From an uncultured Lachnospiraceae bacterium (GTDB taxonomy: Bacteria > Bacillota > Clostridia > Lachnospirales > Lachnospiraceae): 6,729 nt of DNA. The DNA lies in assembly GCA_900548905.1 (NCBI GenBank), contig URMK01000122.1, positions 1-6,729 on the forward strand. The letters are read 5' to 3'. The position numbers and the translations under genes were made by a program. Below are positions 5,721 to 6,729 of this stretch, one piece after another (positions within the stretch are counted from its first letter, which is position 1; each line of letters begins with the position of its first letter). The notes under the pieces are model-generated. The model searched no databases. It saw only the letters and a list, made by a program, of their open reading frames with translations, and was not told the origin of the DNA.

Positions 5721-6729
5721 TTGTCCATATTGATGTATAAACAGCGTTTCCGGAATCCAAACCTTAAAAAAACAGCGGGCGCCAATTACGCACATGTAAG
5801 ATATATCGCCACCAGGCCGCGTGTCATGAAAAATGAAAACATGGCACACGGCCTTTTTGGGCGTCTGCAGCCAGGAAATGTCATTGCCTTTGAAGACTGG
5901 CGCAGTATTGCATCCGCAGTTTATGCGAATTCCCGGAAAGGTATTATCATGTACCGCAGTATTGTATCGTTTTCTCGAAAGACAGCAGAAGAATTACAGA
6001 TGCTGGATCAGAAAACATGGAAGCGGTATCTGGAACGACACATTGCCACGATCGCTGAAAAAAATAATATCAGGCGGGAAAACCTGCAATGGGCCGCCGC
6101 TATCCATAATGAGAAAGACCACCCTCATGCCCATATTGTTTTTTGGGATAAATCGGGGGAAATAAGAAAGGCATATACCCCTCCGGAAATCCCAAATGCA
6201 ATACGGAAGCAAATGATAAAGGATACCTTTCCAGACAAAATAAAGAGATATCTGGAGGAAAAAGAGAAAGCCGTTAAAGCTGTAAGGCAAATATTAGATG
6301 AACATGTAGAAACTTTTGAAAATTATTACAGAAAATCAGAAGGAATACCAAATCAGCAAATCGATGCTGAACTGGACACGGAACTGGAGGGTAGCTTTGA
6401 TATTGATGAGGCTTGTCTTATGGATATGGGGAATAAGCTTTTACAGCTGCGGGCTATTATGCCAGAGAAAGGACGGCTTTCATACAAGCTTCTTGCGCCG
6501 GAGATAAAAAAGGAGGTGGATGAATTTACACTTTGCCTGCTAAGAAAGATTCCTCAGTTAGATGGGGCAGTGAAAAACTATGTTGCGTCAAAAGAGGAAA
6601 TGGCCTGTTTATATACAGCAGATGATAACTACTTAACTCAAATGGAAGAAACTTACTTAAAAGAAATTGTTAACGTGGCATCGAACAGGGTTTTAGCAGG
6701 AATAAGGATGCTGATAAGGCTGGAAAAGG
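5721..6729 (+). CDS. MOBP-type HUH relaxase (MobP2/MobP3-like), 3' end outside the window
   Basis: An open frame runs to the right edge without a stop, giving 336 codons. Relaxases nick one strand at oriT through a Tyr and lead it through transfer. From the TTG start, NYAHVRYIATRP holds Tyr 23 and Tyr 28, the probable catalytic region. HGLFGRL near 45 and the metal-binding HUH triad HNEKDHPHAHIVFW (His 129, 134, 136 and 138) follow. This pattern is that of the Firmicute MobP2/MobP3 branch of MOBP. After about residue 150 the protein becomes helical and charged, as usual between nuclease and C-terminal domains. An in-frame TAG at 5715 limits the start. TTG at 5721 has TAGGA at 5708-5712 and gives the N-terminal strand MSILMYKQRF expected for the family; ATG at 5733 is the alternative but lacks a ribosome site. 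All required residues are intact. Confidence 0.88.
   Translation, partial: MSILMYKQRFRNPNLKKTAGANYAHVRYIATRPRVMKNENMAHGLFGRLQPGNVIAFEDWRSIASAVYANSRKGIIMYRSIVSFSRKTAEELQMLDQKTWKRYLERHIATIAEKNNIRRENLQWAAAIHNEKDHPHAHIVFWDKSGEIRKAYTPPEIPNAIRKQMIKDTFPDKIKRYLEEKEKAVKAVRQILDEHVETFENYYRKSEGIPNQQIDAELDTELEGSFDIDEACLMDMGNKLLQLRAIMPEKGRLSYKLLAPEIKKEVDEFTLCLLRKIPQLDGAVKNYVASKEEMACLYTADDNYLTQMEETYLKEIVNVASNRVLAGIRMLIRLEK
5815..5858 (+). terminator. Terminator-shaped hairpin inside the relaxase gene
   Basis: A 14-position stem (5815-5828 with 5840-5853; one C-A mismatch, one G-U) has an A-rich 11-base loop and is followed directly by TTTTT at 5854-5858. The form is that of an intrinsic terminator, but it lies about codons 32-46 of the relaxase. 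It could act as an attenuator that is open only when ribosomes follow closely. Alternatively it may result by chance from codons for the conserved RP and HGLFG motifs. Shape is certain; function is not. Confidence 0.45.

Noticed and set aside
5833..6165. 110-residue + strand ORF overlapping the relaxase
   Set aside because: The relaxase frame here carries the HUH motif; this frame is a shadow without motif or ribosome site.

Overview
The window looks like part of a mobilisable or conjugative element (ICE or IME) from a low-to-mid-GC Firmicute. A gut clostridium of the Lachnospiraceae or Oscillospiraceae type is the best guess. The basis is the family content: DUF3991/Toprim protein, RadC-like JAB protein, HipA-like kinase, DUF5688 protein, ribbon-helix-helix (RHH) protein and a MOBP-type relaxase. 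Strong AGGAGG-type ribosome sites and A/T-rich codon use agree with this. All supported genes are on the + strand. No integrase, attachment site, rRNA, tRNA or CRISPR array was seen.

Left block (1-1857): the 3' part of a DUF3991/Toprim DNA-metabolism protein enters from the left edge. It overlaps a small unknown ORF, which in turn overlaps a RadC-like JAMM protein. The overlaps suggest one translationally coupled operon.

Middle block (about 1860-3256): a HipA-like kinase gene stands alone with its own probable promoter and a strong intrinsic terminator. It is visibly more GC-rich than the genes on both sides, and no HipB-like partner is present. It looks like a cargo module inserted into the element backbone.

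Structured gap (3257-3597): about 340 bases without a convincing gene hold a run of at least six hairpins, several with perfect 8-10 bp stems. A possible extended -10 promoter lies near the right end. This may be a structured RNA or a long structured leader, and I do not recognise its family.

Right block (3598-6729): a DUF5688 protein, an RHH DNA-binding protein and a small DUF6075-like protein lead into a MOBP-family HUH relaxase that runs off the right edge. Between the RHH gene and the small gene is a 103-base gap with inverted repeats followed by a GC-rich core, laid out like an origin of transfer. The relaxase gene begins with a probable TTG. It contains a terminator-shaped hairpin with a T-run about 30 codons into the reading frame. 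A plausible working unit is RHH protein plus relaxase acting at the candidate oriT, with the left-block proteins serving DNA processing or establishment.
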